Made by a program: the position numbers and the translations under genes
Source: Hamiltosporidium tvaerminnensis
Taxonomy: Eukaryota; Microsporidia; Dubosqiidae
Length of the DNA: 64,000 nt
Reading direction: 5' to 3'
NCBI GenBank assembly: GCA_022605425.2
Contig: JAKIMF020000001.1
Location: 932,501 to 996,500 of the forward strand
Part shown: in pieces, positions 47,220 to 57,821 of the stretch
How the letters are laid out: each line of letters begins with the position of its first letter
How positions within the stretch are numbered: the first letter of the stretch is position 1
Notes under the pieces: generated by a model
What the model was told of the DNA's origin: nothing
Database searches by the model: none
The model's input: the letters and a program-made list of their open reading frames with translations, nothing else

Positions 47220-47750
47220 CTACCACCACGATATTGGTCCTAGACCAGGATCATTCATTCTCCCATAAACCAAAAATGGAGAAAATTCTATTTTTGTAAC
47301 TTTGAAACGTACCGTTTCGTTATTTTTAAAATACAACTTAGAATCTTTATACATCCAATACCACAAAACATTTTTTCTATTGTTTTTAGAATTTGTAAAT
47401 GTTTTAGAAGAATCTTTGGGAAGATTCTCTTCTTTGACAAATATATTCATAAAAAAAGGCAGAGCAAGCCAAATACCGTTTTCTTCTTGTTTATATATTT
47501 TTGCATAGATTGTTTCATTTTCAAAAAACTTAAAAAAAATTACATCAAATTTTACACTGGCATGTAAATAGCCATCTACAATTTTATAATGATATATTTT
47601 TCTAAGTTTTTCTATTGAGATTGCCAATCCAATATTATTTATTACATTGTTGGTATATTTAATATTCAGTTCTTGAATTATTTTAATATTTAAATCCAAA
47701 TCATCCAATGTAAGTTTTACAACATCTTCTATTTGAGCTATGATGAACAT
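47220..47750 (-). CDS. RPC8: DNA-directed RNA polymerase III subunit RPC8 (Rpc25, RPB7-like)
   Basis: The protein has 176 residues, slightly shorter than the usual 200 or so. The N-terminal tip (MFIIAQIEDVVKL) and NNIGLAISIEKL match the SHS2/RPB7-N domain. YLHASVKFDVIFFKFFENE, then GIWLALPFFMNIFVKEENLP, match the following OB-like domain of RPC8. The end, NDPGLGPISWW, is the diagnostic C-terminus of the Pol III paralogue and separates it from RPB7 and Rpa43. It forms the stalk with Rpc17 and helps in initiation. On the minus strand GGGG lies nine bases before the ATG, the GGG form of the microsporidian start signal. The next gene, on the same strand, is the capping triphosphatase. Confidence 0.93.
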   Translation of the reverse strand: MFIIAQIEDVVKLTLDDLDLNIKIIQELNIKYTNNVINNIGLAISIEKLRKIYHYKIVDGYLHASVKFDVIFFKFFENETIYAKIYKQEENGIWLALPFFMNIFVKEENLPKDSSKTFTNSKNNRKNVLWYWMYKDSKLYFKNNETVRFKVTKIEFSPFLVYGRMNDPGLGPISWW

Positions 47751-47758
47751 AATAACAA

Positions 47759-47762
47759 CCCC
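47759..47762 (-). promoter_or_regulatory. GGGG start-proximal motif of RPC8
   Basis: The plus strand reads CCCC, so the coding strand has GGGG, followed by TTGTTATT and the ATG. Confidence 0.4.
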
Positions 47763-47981
47763 TCAAAATATATTTTGAATTTTTTTAAGACAAAAATATT
47801 TAAAAAATAATTACTTCATTAAAAACGGTTAAAAAATATTTTATTGAAAAAATTAAATTTATTGCATATCAGGATATTTCTCTCTTTTTCTTCTTTGTTT
47901 CACTCCTAATACTTCCTCATTAATTCGATTTATATTTATTGGGGAAATACCGACGACTGTATTTTAATAAAAATTAACCGA

Positions 47982-48629
47982 TTATTTTTTTAATTTTGAC
48001 AAATTTATTAGAATATCTAAAAATTCTAATTTAGAAAATCCAAAATCTTTTACTTCAACTTCAATTTCATTTGTAACATCTTTACATTCATTTTCTACAA
48101 CAGTAAAATCGAGTGAATATTCATGAAAAAGAAAAGATTTTCTTTTTCTGTTTCTGATTAAATTTTTAACGAAATGCTTACTTTTTTCACTTTCTACTGA
48201 AATTTCTCTGTTGAAACTAATTCTTATATCATAAACACTCCCAGGTAAATATATATCAATTGTTTTCTCTTTATATTTCTTTTGACATGATATCAACTTA
48301 TCTCCTTCATATAAATACCGAATTCCTTTGGATAAAACTACCCTATCATTTACTGCTGAAAAATTTAGTTCTTTTAATTTACAAATTTTATCTTCAAAAT
48401 AACTTTGAGTTACCCCACTTTGAAATCTATAATTTGAATTGGACTTTAAAATTATAGGATGCGGACAATTCAACTTAATTCTGTTGTTAGTGAATTTGTC
48501 AATAATTGTTCCTATTCTGCCTTCAATTTCTAGATTTTCTGTGTCTTTTATAGACATAAATTCGTTATAAAACTTTGAAAAAGTATCGTCATTTTTATTT
48601 AAAAATTCACTTGGCAATTTTTCATTCAT
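47982..48629 (-). CDS. CET1: mRNA-capping enzyme RNA 5'-triphosphatase (Cet1-like beta subunit)
   Basis: The protein has 215 residues, similar to the compact microsporidian form. It belongs to the fungal tunnel-fold, metal-dependent RNA triphosphatases that remove the gamma phosphate of nascent pre-mRNA before guanylyl transfer. Visible motifs are LEIEGRIGTI near the N-terminus (the first glutamate pair), YDIRISFNRE in the middle, RKRKSFLFHEYSLDFTVVE (given as RKRKSFLFHEYS then LDFTVV) and EIEVEVKD with the last metal-binding glutamates. The start is well supported by CCC six bases upstream on the coding strand. The gene is separated by 231 bases from RPC8 in the same direction. Confidence 0.93.
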   Translation of the reverse strand: MNEKLPSEFLNKNDDTFSKFYNEFMSIKDTENLEIEGRIGTIIDKFTNNRIKLNCPHPIILKSNSNYRFQSGVTQSYFEDKICKLKELNFSAVNDRVVLSKGIRYLYEGDKLISCQKKYKEKTIDIYLPGSVYDIRISFNREISVESEKSKHFVKNLIRNRKRKSFLFHEYSLDFTVVENECKDVTNEIEVEVKDFGFSKLEFLDILINLSKLKK

Positions 48630-48634
48630 TTAAA

Positions 48635-48637
48635 GGG
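48635..48637 (-). promoter_or_regulatory. CCC start-proximal motif of the RNA triphosphatase gene
   Basis: The coding strand reads CGCCCTTTAAATG, with CCC five bases before the ATG. Confidence 0.5.
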
Positions 48638-49334
48638 CGAAGAATAATTTAAGTTTTAAAAAGATATTTTATAAGGTATAAACAAAAGATAGAGCAAAGA
48701 AATTAAACAGAAAAAAAGATTTAAATTAAAATAATTTCATATTTTATCTTAAAAAAGGGATAACTAAATAATTAAAGTACATACAGATTGATTTTTATGT
48801 CATTTGTTAGAGGAAAATCTAATATTGAATATTTAGGTTCGATTCTCGCGGTTACTCTCTTTATCTTCTGATTTGGGATGTTAATCCTATTACTCAGCAA
48901 AGGAAAAATAAATGTCATGGTACTCTTAATATAGAAGAATATTTGCATTTTATTTTCTTTCCGTGTAGCGACCTAAAAAAATATTTGTTAATTCAAGCCA
49001 ACAAACCTTTCAACCCTGCATATCTTTTATACCTTCTAATTTAACTATTTAAACTCTTTATAAATATTTTTTATGTTGCATTGCGAATGACTAATCAAAT
49101 ATTTTACTTCTTCTTTTATTTAATCTTGTATTTAGAAAAACCGAAGATATCAAATATAATACAATACTTGGCATATATTGAAGTACAAGAGAAGTTACAT
49201 AAGTCTTTAAAAACTTTATTACTCCAATTTTCTGAAAGATTTTTTTTCAACTGAAATAAATGAAAATTCTATTTTTTGAATAGTTCCCATGTAGAATTAT
49301 TTTGGCTTGATATTTCTAATTTCTATGTGCCGGA
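48638..49334. other. AT-rich spacer, nothing recognised
   Basis: No gene is supported. AGGTTCGATTCTCGCGG near 48837 resembles a tRNA T-loop, but the stem does not pair and no acceptor or anticodon arm is found. Confidence 0.45.
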
Positions 49335-50300
49335 TGATATAATGCGTAAGTTATTAATCAGAGATATATAGTAAGTATTTGACTTGGATAGAAATAGTGT
49401 CTTTATATACCTATATCTGTGCGCGAAAGAAACTTTCATAGTGTTGAGTTTAGAAGCTAACATATATTTTTGAAATTCTTGGACTACCTAGAAAAAAAGG
49501 AATAAAATCTAACATAAAAACACAACTAAAAAGCTTTAGTCAAGTAAAATACGGATTTGAAAGTGGAAACACGAAAGAATATTTTTAAAACCCAACTATT
49601 AAGTTCATGGAAGAAAATAGAAACCGAGAATTACATTCAAAGTTATATAATGCTAGAAATAATGATTTGAGGATTTCTTAAATGGCCTCGGAATGGAAAA
49701 ATCAAACCACTTAACAAACAGGTTATGTGCAAGTTAGAAATATATTTCATTTAAAAAAAAATAAGGTGTATCATTGTTGAATCTTGAAAGTCGGTTGAGC
49801 ATTTGAAATATAGATTTGAAAAAATGTATGGATTTAAATATAACAACGACATAATAATGAGTTTATTATATACCTACGTTTACTTATTCTAAATAGATAT
49901 CAGTCTAAGTTTTTGAGAAAGTTAAAAATCGTAGTATTCTAAACTGTCTTCACTATGTGTATGTGGAAATAAAAAAGTATGCTAGAATGAAAAAAAATTT
50001 TATTGATTTATATACCTGAATATATATAATTTAGATAATAAATTAAATATGATTACATTTCTTGATTTCTAAACTAACAGTTAAAACGAGGAAACTGGGA
50101 GATAAAATTTTTTAGTTAATGAGTCGAGTTTTATTTACAAGTAAAATATATGATATATCACTGTTTGTAAACTTAAATCTCATTATAACTAAATGCATAT
50201 AATGTTACTAAGGATAAATTAATACATAAAAAACAGATGCTTTCATAATTAAGGTAGATTTTAAAAACAGCAGTCGAAAACATTTATTTAGATATACAAG
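49335..50300 (+). mobile_element. Decayed R4/Dong-like element (copy G)
   Basis: It keeps the order of copy A: TTTCATAGTGTTGAGTTTAG (49434), ATTCTTGGACTACCTAGAAA, CAAGTAAAATACGG, GAGAATTACATTCAAAGTTA, TATAATGCTAGAAATAATGA, GAAAAAATGTATGGATTTAA, and near the end AACAGCAGTCGAAAACATTT. Frames are lost. It is among the oldest copies in the window. Confidence 0.7.
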
Positions 50301-50769
50301 AGACTTCGAATCAAGAATAATTGTGAAGAATACGTTTGAAAGCACTAGTTGATGTCATAGAAGGAGATAATACATAATATAAAACCATATCGTTACCTAC
50401 ACATGCACACCGATTCGGAAAATAAAAAACAATTAAACACCAAAGTTAATGAACCAAGAGTCTAAAAAAATTGATCGACTTCAAAGTATTTTCTTCATAA
50501 TACAGGAAAATAAACAATTTTAATGACTTTACCAATAAAACATATAATCATATATATTAAACAAACAAAAAAAAGAAGTAAAAATATTTCATTATTTAAT
50601 GAATTATTAGCTTCTCATTTTCATTATACAGCATTATATTAATCTACGGTTTTTTTATTTACATTACAATATTTGAAATAATAAATCATAAAATATTTAT
50701 TCTTTATTTAATTTAAAGTTGAAATAGATTTAAATTTTTTTCAATGATGTAAAAACTCTATTTTATTTA
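50301..50769. other. AT-rich spacer, nothing recognised
   Basis: No gene or repeat partner was identified. Confidence 0.4.
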
Positions 50770-50828
50770 TTTTTTTATTTATCCTCGGCGCTACAGTCCT
50801 GCACGAGCCTTGGCCTCCCTCAATAATG
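50770..50828 (-). mobile_element. LINE-tail-like fragment with A/T-rich tail
   Basis: CCTCGGCGCTACAGTCCTGC, ACGAGCCTTGGCCTCCCTC on the plus strand is nearly the same as 7531-7552. Reversed, it ends in GAGGATAAATAAAAAAATAA, which looks like the tail of a retrotransposed LINE or SINE. It lies only about 70 bases upstream of the next gene. Confidence 0.5.
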
Positions 50829-50889
50829 ATTTAAAAATATTTCAATTAATTTCTATAAAAAAATACCAACATTATTTTTACGCATAAAA

Positions 50890-50892
50890 CCC
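50890..50892 (+). promoter_or_regulatory. CCC start-proximal motif of the 298-residue gene
   Basis: CCC lies three bases before the ATG at 50896. It supports the start and the reality of this orphan gene. Confidence 0.5.
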
Positions 50893-50895
50893 TTC

Positions 50896-51792
50896 ATGTC
50901 GGAAATAATCAAAACGATAAAATTATTAAAACGTAGTTACAAACAGCCAATAATATTCCACATTTTGCATTCTCATCTTTCTTTTATAATATCAAAAGAT
51001 AAAAGATTTGTTCTTTATGATTATTATGATGATTGGACTAAATTATTGATTTTATCTGCTTCTGATTTAAAATTTTCTGTTTATAATTTAGAAAAGAAAA
51101 TAATTAATTTTCTTGTAGAAAACAGAAACACAAAATATTTTGATGAATTAATTCTATTTAAATTAAAAATAATACTGTATTATAGTTTAAATACTCAACA
51201 AAAATCAACAAATATGTTTATTTTATTTGAATTGATGAATAATTATGTAGATGCATCAGAAGAAACTGATTATTATATATTTTCTTGTGTTTCCAAACAT
51301 GTAATGTGTAATATTTTTGGTATAAAATTATTTAAATTTGTACAAAAAGATGCAATAAATATTTTTTTAGAAAAATGTTTAAAAAATAACTCAAATTTCC
51401 TACTCAAATCCAGAATACTGCCTGCTTATATAGACAGCAATATCATTCCTGTTTCCTTTATCGATTTTAATTCAGATGATTCTTTACTGAATCTTAAGAT
51501 ATTTGAAAGTCTTTGTTTGTATGCCAAATTTACAGCAAATCCGTCAAACTTCAAAGAAATAATACCTTCATCTCCTGAATTCATTGAAATTTTCAGTTTA
51601 TTTATTTCCAAAGAAATTAGCGATCAATCTACGGAAATAAAGGAATATAATTTTAAAGAATATAATTTAAATGAATGCTTACTAAACAATAATTCTTTAA
51701 TTCCATTTTTAAAAAATCTTTACAATAAAACAGAAGATAAAGATAAATTTATTTCTGATTTAAAAGGTTTCATAGATTCTGTTTTATTATAA
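50896..51792 (+). CDS. Conserved-looking hypothetical protein, 298 residues
   Basis: I do not recognise the family. The sequence is mostly helical in appearance, with hydrophobic stretches (FHILHSHLSFII, ELILFKLKIILYYSL) but no clear transmembrane segment or signal peptide, and a few Cys (YIFSCVSKHVMCNIF). It could be an all-helical repeat protein. The close CCC motif, the intact frame and the position in the gene-rich part support a housekeeping role rather than a chance frame. It stands alone between a LINE scrap upstream and the RAD7-like gene downstream, on the same strand. Confidence 0.7.
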   Translation: MSEIIKTIKLLKRSYKQPIIFHILHSHLSFIISKDKRFVLYDYYDDWTKLLILSASDLKFSVYNLEKKIINFLVENRNTKYFDELILFKLKIILYYSLNTQQKSTNMFILFELMNNYVDASEETDYYIFSCVSKHVMCNIFGIKLFKFVQKDAINIFLEKCLKNNSNFLLKSRILPAYIDSNIIPVSFIDFNSDDSLLNLKIFESLCLYAKFTANPSNFKEIIPSSPEFIEIFSLFISKEISDQSTEIKEYNFKEYNLNECLLNNNSLIPFLKNLYNKTEDKDKFISDLKGFIDSVLL

Positions 51793-51889
51793 AAATATTT
51801 TAGTAAATATAAATTGGAAAATTTTTTTATATAAAATTTATTTCGTAGAAGTTAAATATTTTTTATTTAAATAAATAACGAACATATAA

Positions 51890-52235
51890 CACAGTGTTTA
51901 AATGGAAGACAATTATTTTTTTGCTAGAATTTAAATTCAAAAAAATATTAAATAAAACTATTTATAAAGAGATGCACAATTATTTTTTTAGAACTTAAAC
52001 TTTAAAATAAAAATAAAAATTAAATCAAATAAATCTAATTAAATAAAGTGAAATTGTTTTTAATGAGAAATATGATTATTTTTTTAGAATTTAAACTTAA
52101 ACTTTAAAATAAAAATCTAAATTAAATCAAATAAATTGAAATTATTTTTAAAGAGATGTATGAGTATTTTCTTAGAACTTAAAATTTAAATAAAAATCCA
52201 AATAAAATATAATTGTTTTAAAAGAATTATTTTTT
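51890..52235. repeat. Imperfect direct repeats of about 90-100 bp upstream of RAD7
   Basis: The series AAAGAGATG, then ATTATTTTTTTAGAA, ACTTAAACTTTAAAATAAAA and TTAAATCAAATAAAT, occurs about three times with drift (around 51960, 52060 and 52150). It fills the spacer between the 298-residue gene and the RAD7-like gene. Confidence 0.7.
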
Positions 52236-52307
52236 TTAAAAATTTTTTACTATCAATTATGGTTTACAATTAATGTAAAAAAGCAATAGATTTTTTAAAA
52301 AATATAA

Positions 52308-52310
52308 CCC
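52308..52310 (+). promoter_or_regulatory. CCC start-proximal motif of the RAD7-like gene
   Basis: CCC lies nine bases before the ATG at 52320, and not before the downstream ATG at 52462. This supports the upstream start. Confidence 0.5.
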
Positions 52311-52319
52311 ATTATTAGT

Positions 52320-53688
52320 ATGCCGGTCAATAAAGGGGCCAAGAAGTGCTCTTACAGATTTTATAGAAGAAAGCGGTATTGATATAAAACAACTAAAAAA
52401 AAGAACCGAACAAAAAGAAACTAATGAGATAAATGAGATTGATAAGTCTGAGAAAGAAGAAATGTCGGGGAATAATAAAATAATTGAAGAAAAAATATGT
52501 AAAAAAGTGGTGGTAAAAAGAAAAAAGATTATAAAAATAGAACAGCCGTATGAAATTTTAAATCTAGAAAGTACAAAAAATCGGATATTTGAGTTACCGA
52601 GTGTTGAATTCATTTATGATTTAATTTTAGAAAAATATTCTTTTTATTTATCAAAAAATAAACTTATGGATTTGAAAATGTTTAAGTTTTTGGTAGAAAA
52701 TTCTAAAGAAAGTTTGGTTGTCTATGATTGTTCAAATATTTTAGATAAAGATTATCTATGGATTTGTAAAAACTATTCTCGGTTGGAATTACATTATTGT
52801 GGCCAATTGACTGAGAAAACACTTAACGATATTCTTATGAAAATGAAAAAATTAGATATTTTGAAAATTACTGGGGCGTTTTTACTTCACGCTTTTAAAA
52901 TTCCTAAAACTATAAAATCATTGGATCTTTCTAATTGTTCAAGGATTAAAGATAGTATTTTTAAAAAAATAAATAAATTACAGAAATTAGAAGAGCTTAG
53001 ACTTTCGTATTGCTATTCTTTAACTGAAAAATGTAGATTAACTGTTTCTGTTAAAAGATTATTTATTTGCCAAACCAAAATATCTCAAATTTTTTTTTCT
53101 TCAACGTCAATCTTACAAAACTTAGAAGTACTTTCGGTAAAAAAATGTCCAAATTTTTTTTCAGTCAAAATTTTAGAGAAAGATGAAGAAAGGGAATCTA
53201 AAGATGATAAATCAATTTCGTTTGTGAATAAATGGGAATATTTCATTGAATATCTCAAAAATATTCAAGTTCTGGATCTAGATGGTATTTCTACTATAAA
53301 ATTTCTTGTTCCGTTACCTTTTTTAATATCTTTGAACATATCAAATTGTTTTTGTATCCAAAATATTATAGAAAGTATTTTGAAGAATAAAAATATAGAA
53401 GAAATAGACTTATCAAGATTGGAAATTGAGGAATTTGAACTCAAACAACTTATTCTACTAAAGAAATTAAGAAAAATAAATTTGTCTTGGATTAGAAGCG
53501 TTAATGATGATATATTAACTTATTTAATAAATAATTTATCAAATATAACACATATTTATGTTTTTGGTTGTTTTAAATTGAGTCCTAAACTTGGTGAACT
53601 TTCATGGGAAATCAAAGAAAAAGTAAAAATAATAGGAAATCCATCAGAAACTGCATTTCTTTTAAATTCATACACAAATTTTGAATAA
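52320..53688 (+). CDS. RAD7: RAD7-like nucleotide-excision-repair protein (one-base frameshift near the start)
   Basis: The long frame from 52462 is open upstream to before 52320 without an ATG. It codes KGPRSALTDFIEESGIDIKQ, which matches the KGPNSALTQFLREEGI signature at the N-terminus of yeast Rad7. An ATG at 52320 with a CCC motif upstream enters this frame if one G of GGGG at 52335-52338 is skipped, giving MPVNKGPRSALTDF and about 455 residues in all. The rest consists of leucine-rich repeats of the AMN1/Rad7 type (LDLSNCSRIKD, LEELRLSYCYSLTE, LVPLPFLISLNISNCF, IDLSRLEIEEFEL). Yeast Rad7 works with Rad16 in repair of non-transcribed DNA and in an E3 ligase. The partners are not in this window. 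Confidence 0.78.
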
Positions 53689-55284
53689 ATTTATTTACTA
53701 TTCTTATAAAGTTTATATTAATTTTGATTGCGATGAAGTATTGTGTTTCAGTCATTTTTTGTGTTTTACTGAATTTTTACTTTCTATTGAGTTTAAATTT
53801 GACTTGTAGTTTATATTTTTACTTCTTTGTTCCATTTTTTTATGTATTAGTAACGTTGGTGAGAAAGAAGCTTAAATTATTTCTGGTATTTTAGTATTAT
53901 CTTAAACTTAATTTTATAATTTTTTGGTATAAAAAGAAATCAGAGTTTATAATTTTAAAAGCTCAAATACTTAATTTGTGTCTCGACGGTTATTTTTCTT
54001 TTTTTTTTTAATTCATTCTACCACAGTTGATAACTCTTTCATTCAATTACAAATTATGTAGCATTTAAACACCATACCTATAAATAAGACTTAATTAAAT
54101 ATTCATTGAACCATAGCCAAGTTTATCTGCCTCAAAAATATATCGAAATATTCACAAAAAAATTTTTCATCTTCAATAAGTCTAATCTAATTTGATTTAT
54201 ATCAAAATAATATATCAGGTCTATTATTCTAAATTTTTATATCAGTTTCTATTTGAGAGTCTATTCTTACTTCCACACACTAAATTTCATTGGTTTATTA
54301 TGACAAAATTATTCTCAATTAGGATTAATGATTTTTTTATTCATTTATAAGGAATTGATCGTAGAATTGGTAGTGAAATTGATCATTAATTTTATGAGAT
54401 TTATTTTACACGCATTTAAAATATTCTTATGTAAACTTCTAGATTATCAGCTGATTATTTATATTGTATAGTTTGATACTTAGTCTCTCGATAAATATTA
54501 GTATATATCTCAGCCATAAATAAATAAAACAAGATATTACTTTGTCATTTATTTCACATTAGTTTGGTTATTTTTTTTAAATCACTTAAGAAATTGGCTT
54601 ACTGAATCAAATATAAATCAATTTTAAACATTTTTAACATTTTTTAAAGTTTTTGATGAACTAAGATTAATTTACCTAATAAAATTTTTTTGCAACCTGT
54701 GATTTAATTACTTATTGAAGATATATATTACAAATTTAGAAATCAGTTTAAATAAAAATCCAATAAACTTATGAAATTGAATTCGAATATCTATCCTCGA
54801 ATTATATTACGAAAAGACTTATAAACCTAAAAACACACCGGTCATTTTAAAATAATAAAGAATGTCTTCTATTAATTATAAAAAATGCAATAAGTTTTGA
54901 CTAAAATTAAATCCTAGTTTTAATTTTTACCTAAACTATGATTTGTTAAACTCTTTCGGTCTTTGATTAACTAGACAATATTATGGTTCTACTATAGTAT
55001 TTAATACCAGTTTAATTTAAAATTTATTTATATATGAATTCTTTTAGGATTAAAATACATTGTTTGATAAACACCCCAACTTATTTGCTTTTCATTAAAT
55101 TCATACAAAATCTTTAGAAATAATATTAAAATGTATTATAACCAAGAATACAGTCATATAATCAAACATACAAAAATCAAAGGGTTTTTTCTATCTTTTT
55201 AAATTTTCTCTTAAATAATAAATTTACCAGAAATAAGAAAAATTCTAATAATAATTTACAATATAGTTATAATTGTCGAATTTT
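53689..55284. other. AT-rich spacer, nothing recognised
   Basis: No gene is supported in 1.6 kb. It has simple A/T runs only. Confidence 0.55.
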
Positions 55285-55440
55285 ATATTGGCTCTCCTCC
55301 ATTGCTAAATTTTACCTGGTCAATAGTAAAATCCAGCAGATCATCGCATCTGCTAAATCGGATGAGATCGGCAAGATTATTCGTATTTAAAGTTTTTTGG
55401 CGGTAAACGACTGTGATGGCGGGAAAATAATTATTTTAGG
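55285..55440. other. GC-richer block of unknown nature
   Basis: It contains a hairpin AGCAGAT-CATCGC-ATCTGCT at about 55338-55357, and GGATGAGATCGGCAAG, GGCGGTAAACGACTG and GATGGCGGGAAAATAATT. The composition differs sharply from the flanks, there is no frame, and I find no second copy in the window. It may be a structured RNA, a short non-autonomous element, or part of the neighbouring retroelement's target. Confidence 0.35.
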
Positions 55441-55837
55441 ATAAATTAAAGAATTCCAAATAAATAATACATCTTTTAATCGAAAACCTTTTATTTTATA
55501 AAATTCTGGGTTAAAATGGTTTTACGATCTTTAAGCATTTTCTTTTACTTCTTTAATCACTGTTGTCTCTTCTTCCAAATCCGACTCTTCATTTATGTTT
55601 GTGGTCGGTTCCTCTAACGTAGTTCCACCTTCTGAAATAAGGGGTGTATTATTTTTCGGTTTAAAATTTTTTGCACCATCTCCCTCTCTCTTCGCTTATT
55701 TTAAAGGGGGTGTTGGTTCCTCATGCATCTCTGATCTCATAATAACACCCATTGACGCTCTCTCCCAGCTCTCTTCGGCATTTAGTCCTGACTCAAGTCC
55801 TCTTCGTCGATCAAAGGAAATTGTTTCGACTGTCTTC

Positions 55838-56965
55838 TTAAGTTATAGACTGAATGTATTCCTCTACATTCATGGGTATTTCTAGTCTTTTGAGATGAGG
55901 TTTATGGTATTTTGTCACAATACCGACCCAGGTCATCACATAAGGGATTATCTCAACACTACACTTATAAATAAGACCCAACTCATTGGCTAACAGGTCA
56001 TACTTCCTAAGTTTTTCAGTTTCAACTATTTGAAGTGAATCTTGGGAAGTGATTCCTACTTCAATGAGTGTTATCTTATTCTTCTTCTTATCTAAAAAAA
56101 ATATGTCCGGTCTGTTATTCCGAATTTTAACATCAGTTTTAATTCTGGTGTCCACTCTTATCTCTGCATACTCATTATCAAGAATTTCTTGAACTGAGTG
56201 GCTCCTTATTCGTTTTGAAGACTTAAACTTATATCTATTTAGAAGGAGAAGGTGTAGGCATCTAACCACTTCATTATGCCGTCTAGTGTAATCATGGCCT
56301 AGCATTTTTTCACATCTAGTTGCTAGATGATCTACAGTCTTACCAGACTTCCCGCAATGTTGACACACACCATCTGCTCCCCAGAATACATTTCTATCCT
56401 GGATATAGCAGAACACAGCTTCATTTCGTGGCCTAATATTTCCTCTCTTTAGCCATCTTGAAGAGTCACTAACACTCACAAGCTCATTTTTCCTTGCATT
56501 ATATAACTTTGAATGGAGTTTTCGTTTTTCTATTTCGTTATATAATTTTGCAAGTTGAGCTTCTTCTAAACTTTTCTTAGTGACTTCTTCTACCAACCTG
56601 TACTTTACTTTTAAGAAGCCTTTTATTAGTGCAAGATGGGATTTATTATTATTCTCCACCTTGAGGATTGCTGCTCGTCTAGTTGATATTTCTTTACTTT
56701 TTTCCAGACAATCCAAGAGTTGCAGAAGCATATGTTCGCTTCGCAACTCAACACTATGTAGGACCTCTTCCAAGTTCTGTTCTAGGAAGGTATACAACCG
56801 CTCTTTACATCCTGGGCGGAGATGTATCTTATTTTTAACCAACACCGCACGCACTGCATCATCTAACTTAGAGAAGTCAGCCGGTTCAAGTCGAAGTACT
56901 CCTATGTGGTAGTTGATTAACGATATCGCATGTTGATTGATTGCACAAAATATTTTTTTTTGCAT
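55838..56965 (-). pseudogene. Copy H: end of reverse transcriptase, zinc knuckle and restriction-like endonuclease
   Basis: The frame runs from AINQHAISLINYHIGVL, through CQHCGKSGKTVDHLATRC (zinc knuckle) and RHNEVVRCLHLLLLNRY, to RPDIFFLD and LIEVGI of the endonuclease core. It enters from the reverse transcriptase frame through a run of nine A (plus strand T9, 56953-56961), where copy A is one base shorter. Near the end, CAGTCTATAACTTAAG lacks one base compared with CAGTCCATAGTACTTAAG of copy A, so the protein stops early after AYIQS-like residues (EEYIQSIT). Confidence 0.88.
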
Positions 56966-57800
56966 TTAATCTAGTGTGACAAAGTCTTTCAACTCTTGAT
57001 ATAAGTTTGCTCTGTACTTCTTCAAATGAGCTACGTGTTGGGATTCCTCTGCTATCTTCTATTATTCCTAAATATTTGTAAACACTAACACCTTCTAGAA
57101 GAGTAGCAGTATCTTCACAACACGTATCATTTGTGGCTGACTTCTCTTTGTTAATCTCTAAGCCAATAACCTCTAAAAATTCCTTTGCCTCGCCTGTCAT
57201 AGCACTCAATGTGGAGCTGTCTTTTGCAAGGAGCTTAAGATCATCAATAAACAAGAGATGATTAGTAGAATGGGATTCTGCATCTGTTTGTACTGTCACT
57301 TTTGTGTATTTTTCATTAAGCTTTCGGCTTAATGGATCCATACACAACACAAATAACAAAGGTGACAGACTATCTCCTTGTAGAATCCCTCTATCAATCT
57401 TCTTGCTCATGATTTTTTCAGGCCCTACTGATATATCAATTTTCCATTTTGATATAATTACCTTAATAAATTTCAGGATCCAATCAGGTAAATTAAGGTT
57501 TTCAATGCATTGAGTTAAATAAGCATGATCTATTGAATCATAAGCTTTTTTAGCATCAATCCATGTTGCCTTAAGATTATTTCCATACTCTTTATTTAAG
57601 GCAATATTCAGTAGAGCCTGCTCTTTCGCTCCCTGCACACCCCTTACCGCCCCTAGTTGGTTCTCTGCAAGCAACCCTCGCCTTTCCACTTCAAGTTGAA
57701 CGACTTTCGTTACACACTTTGTCGTTAACTTATAGAGGTTAGACATACAAGTGATTGGCCTGTAGTCAGAGCCTCTTCGTGGAATTCCTTTCGGTATCAA
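56886..57800 (-). pseudogene. Copy H: reverse transcriptase domain
   Basis: Reverse transcriptase motifs appear in order: LIPKGIPRRGSDYRPITCMS, then TWIDAKKAYDSIDHAYL (motif A), GILQGDSLSPLLFVLCMDPL (motif B), HLLFIDDLKLLAKD (motif C, with FIDD in place of the usual Y/FxDD) and YKYLGI. YRPITC, WIDxKKAYDS and YKYLGI fit the R4/Dong side of the R2 group. The frame is continuous with the upstream piece except for one TAG. Confidence 0.9.
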
Positions 57801-57821
57801 ATACGTAAGCCCGCAGTAAAA

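Noticed and set aside
48800-48880. Possible tRNA from AGGTTCGATTC
   Set aside because: The T-stem does not pair, and no acceptor stem or anticodon arm can be drawn.
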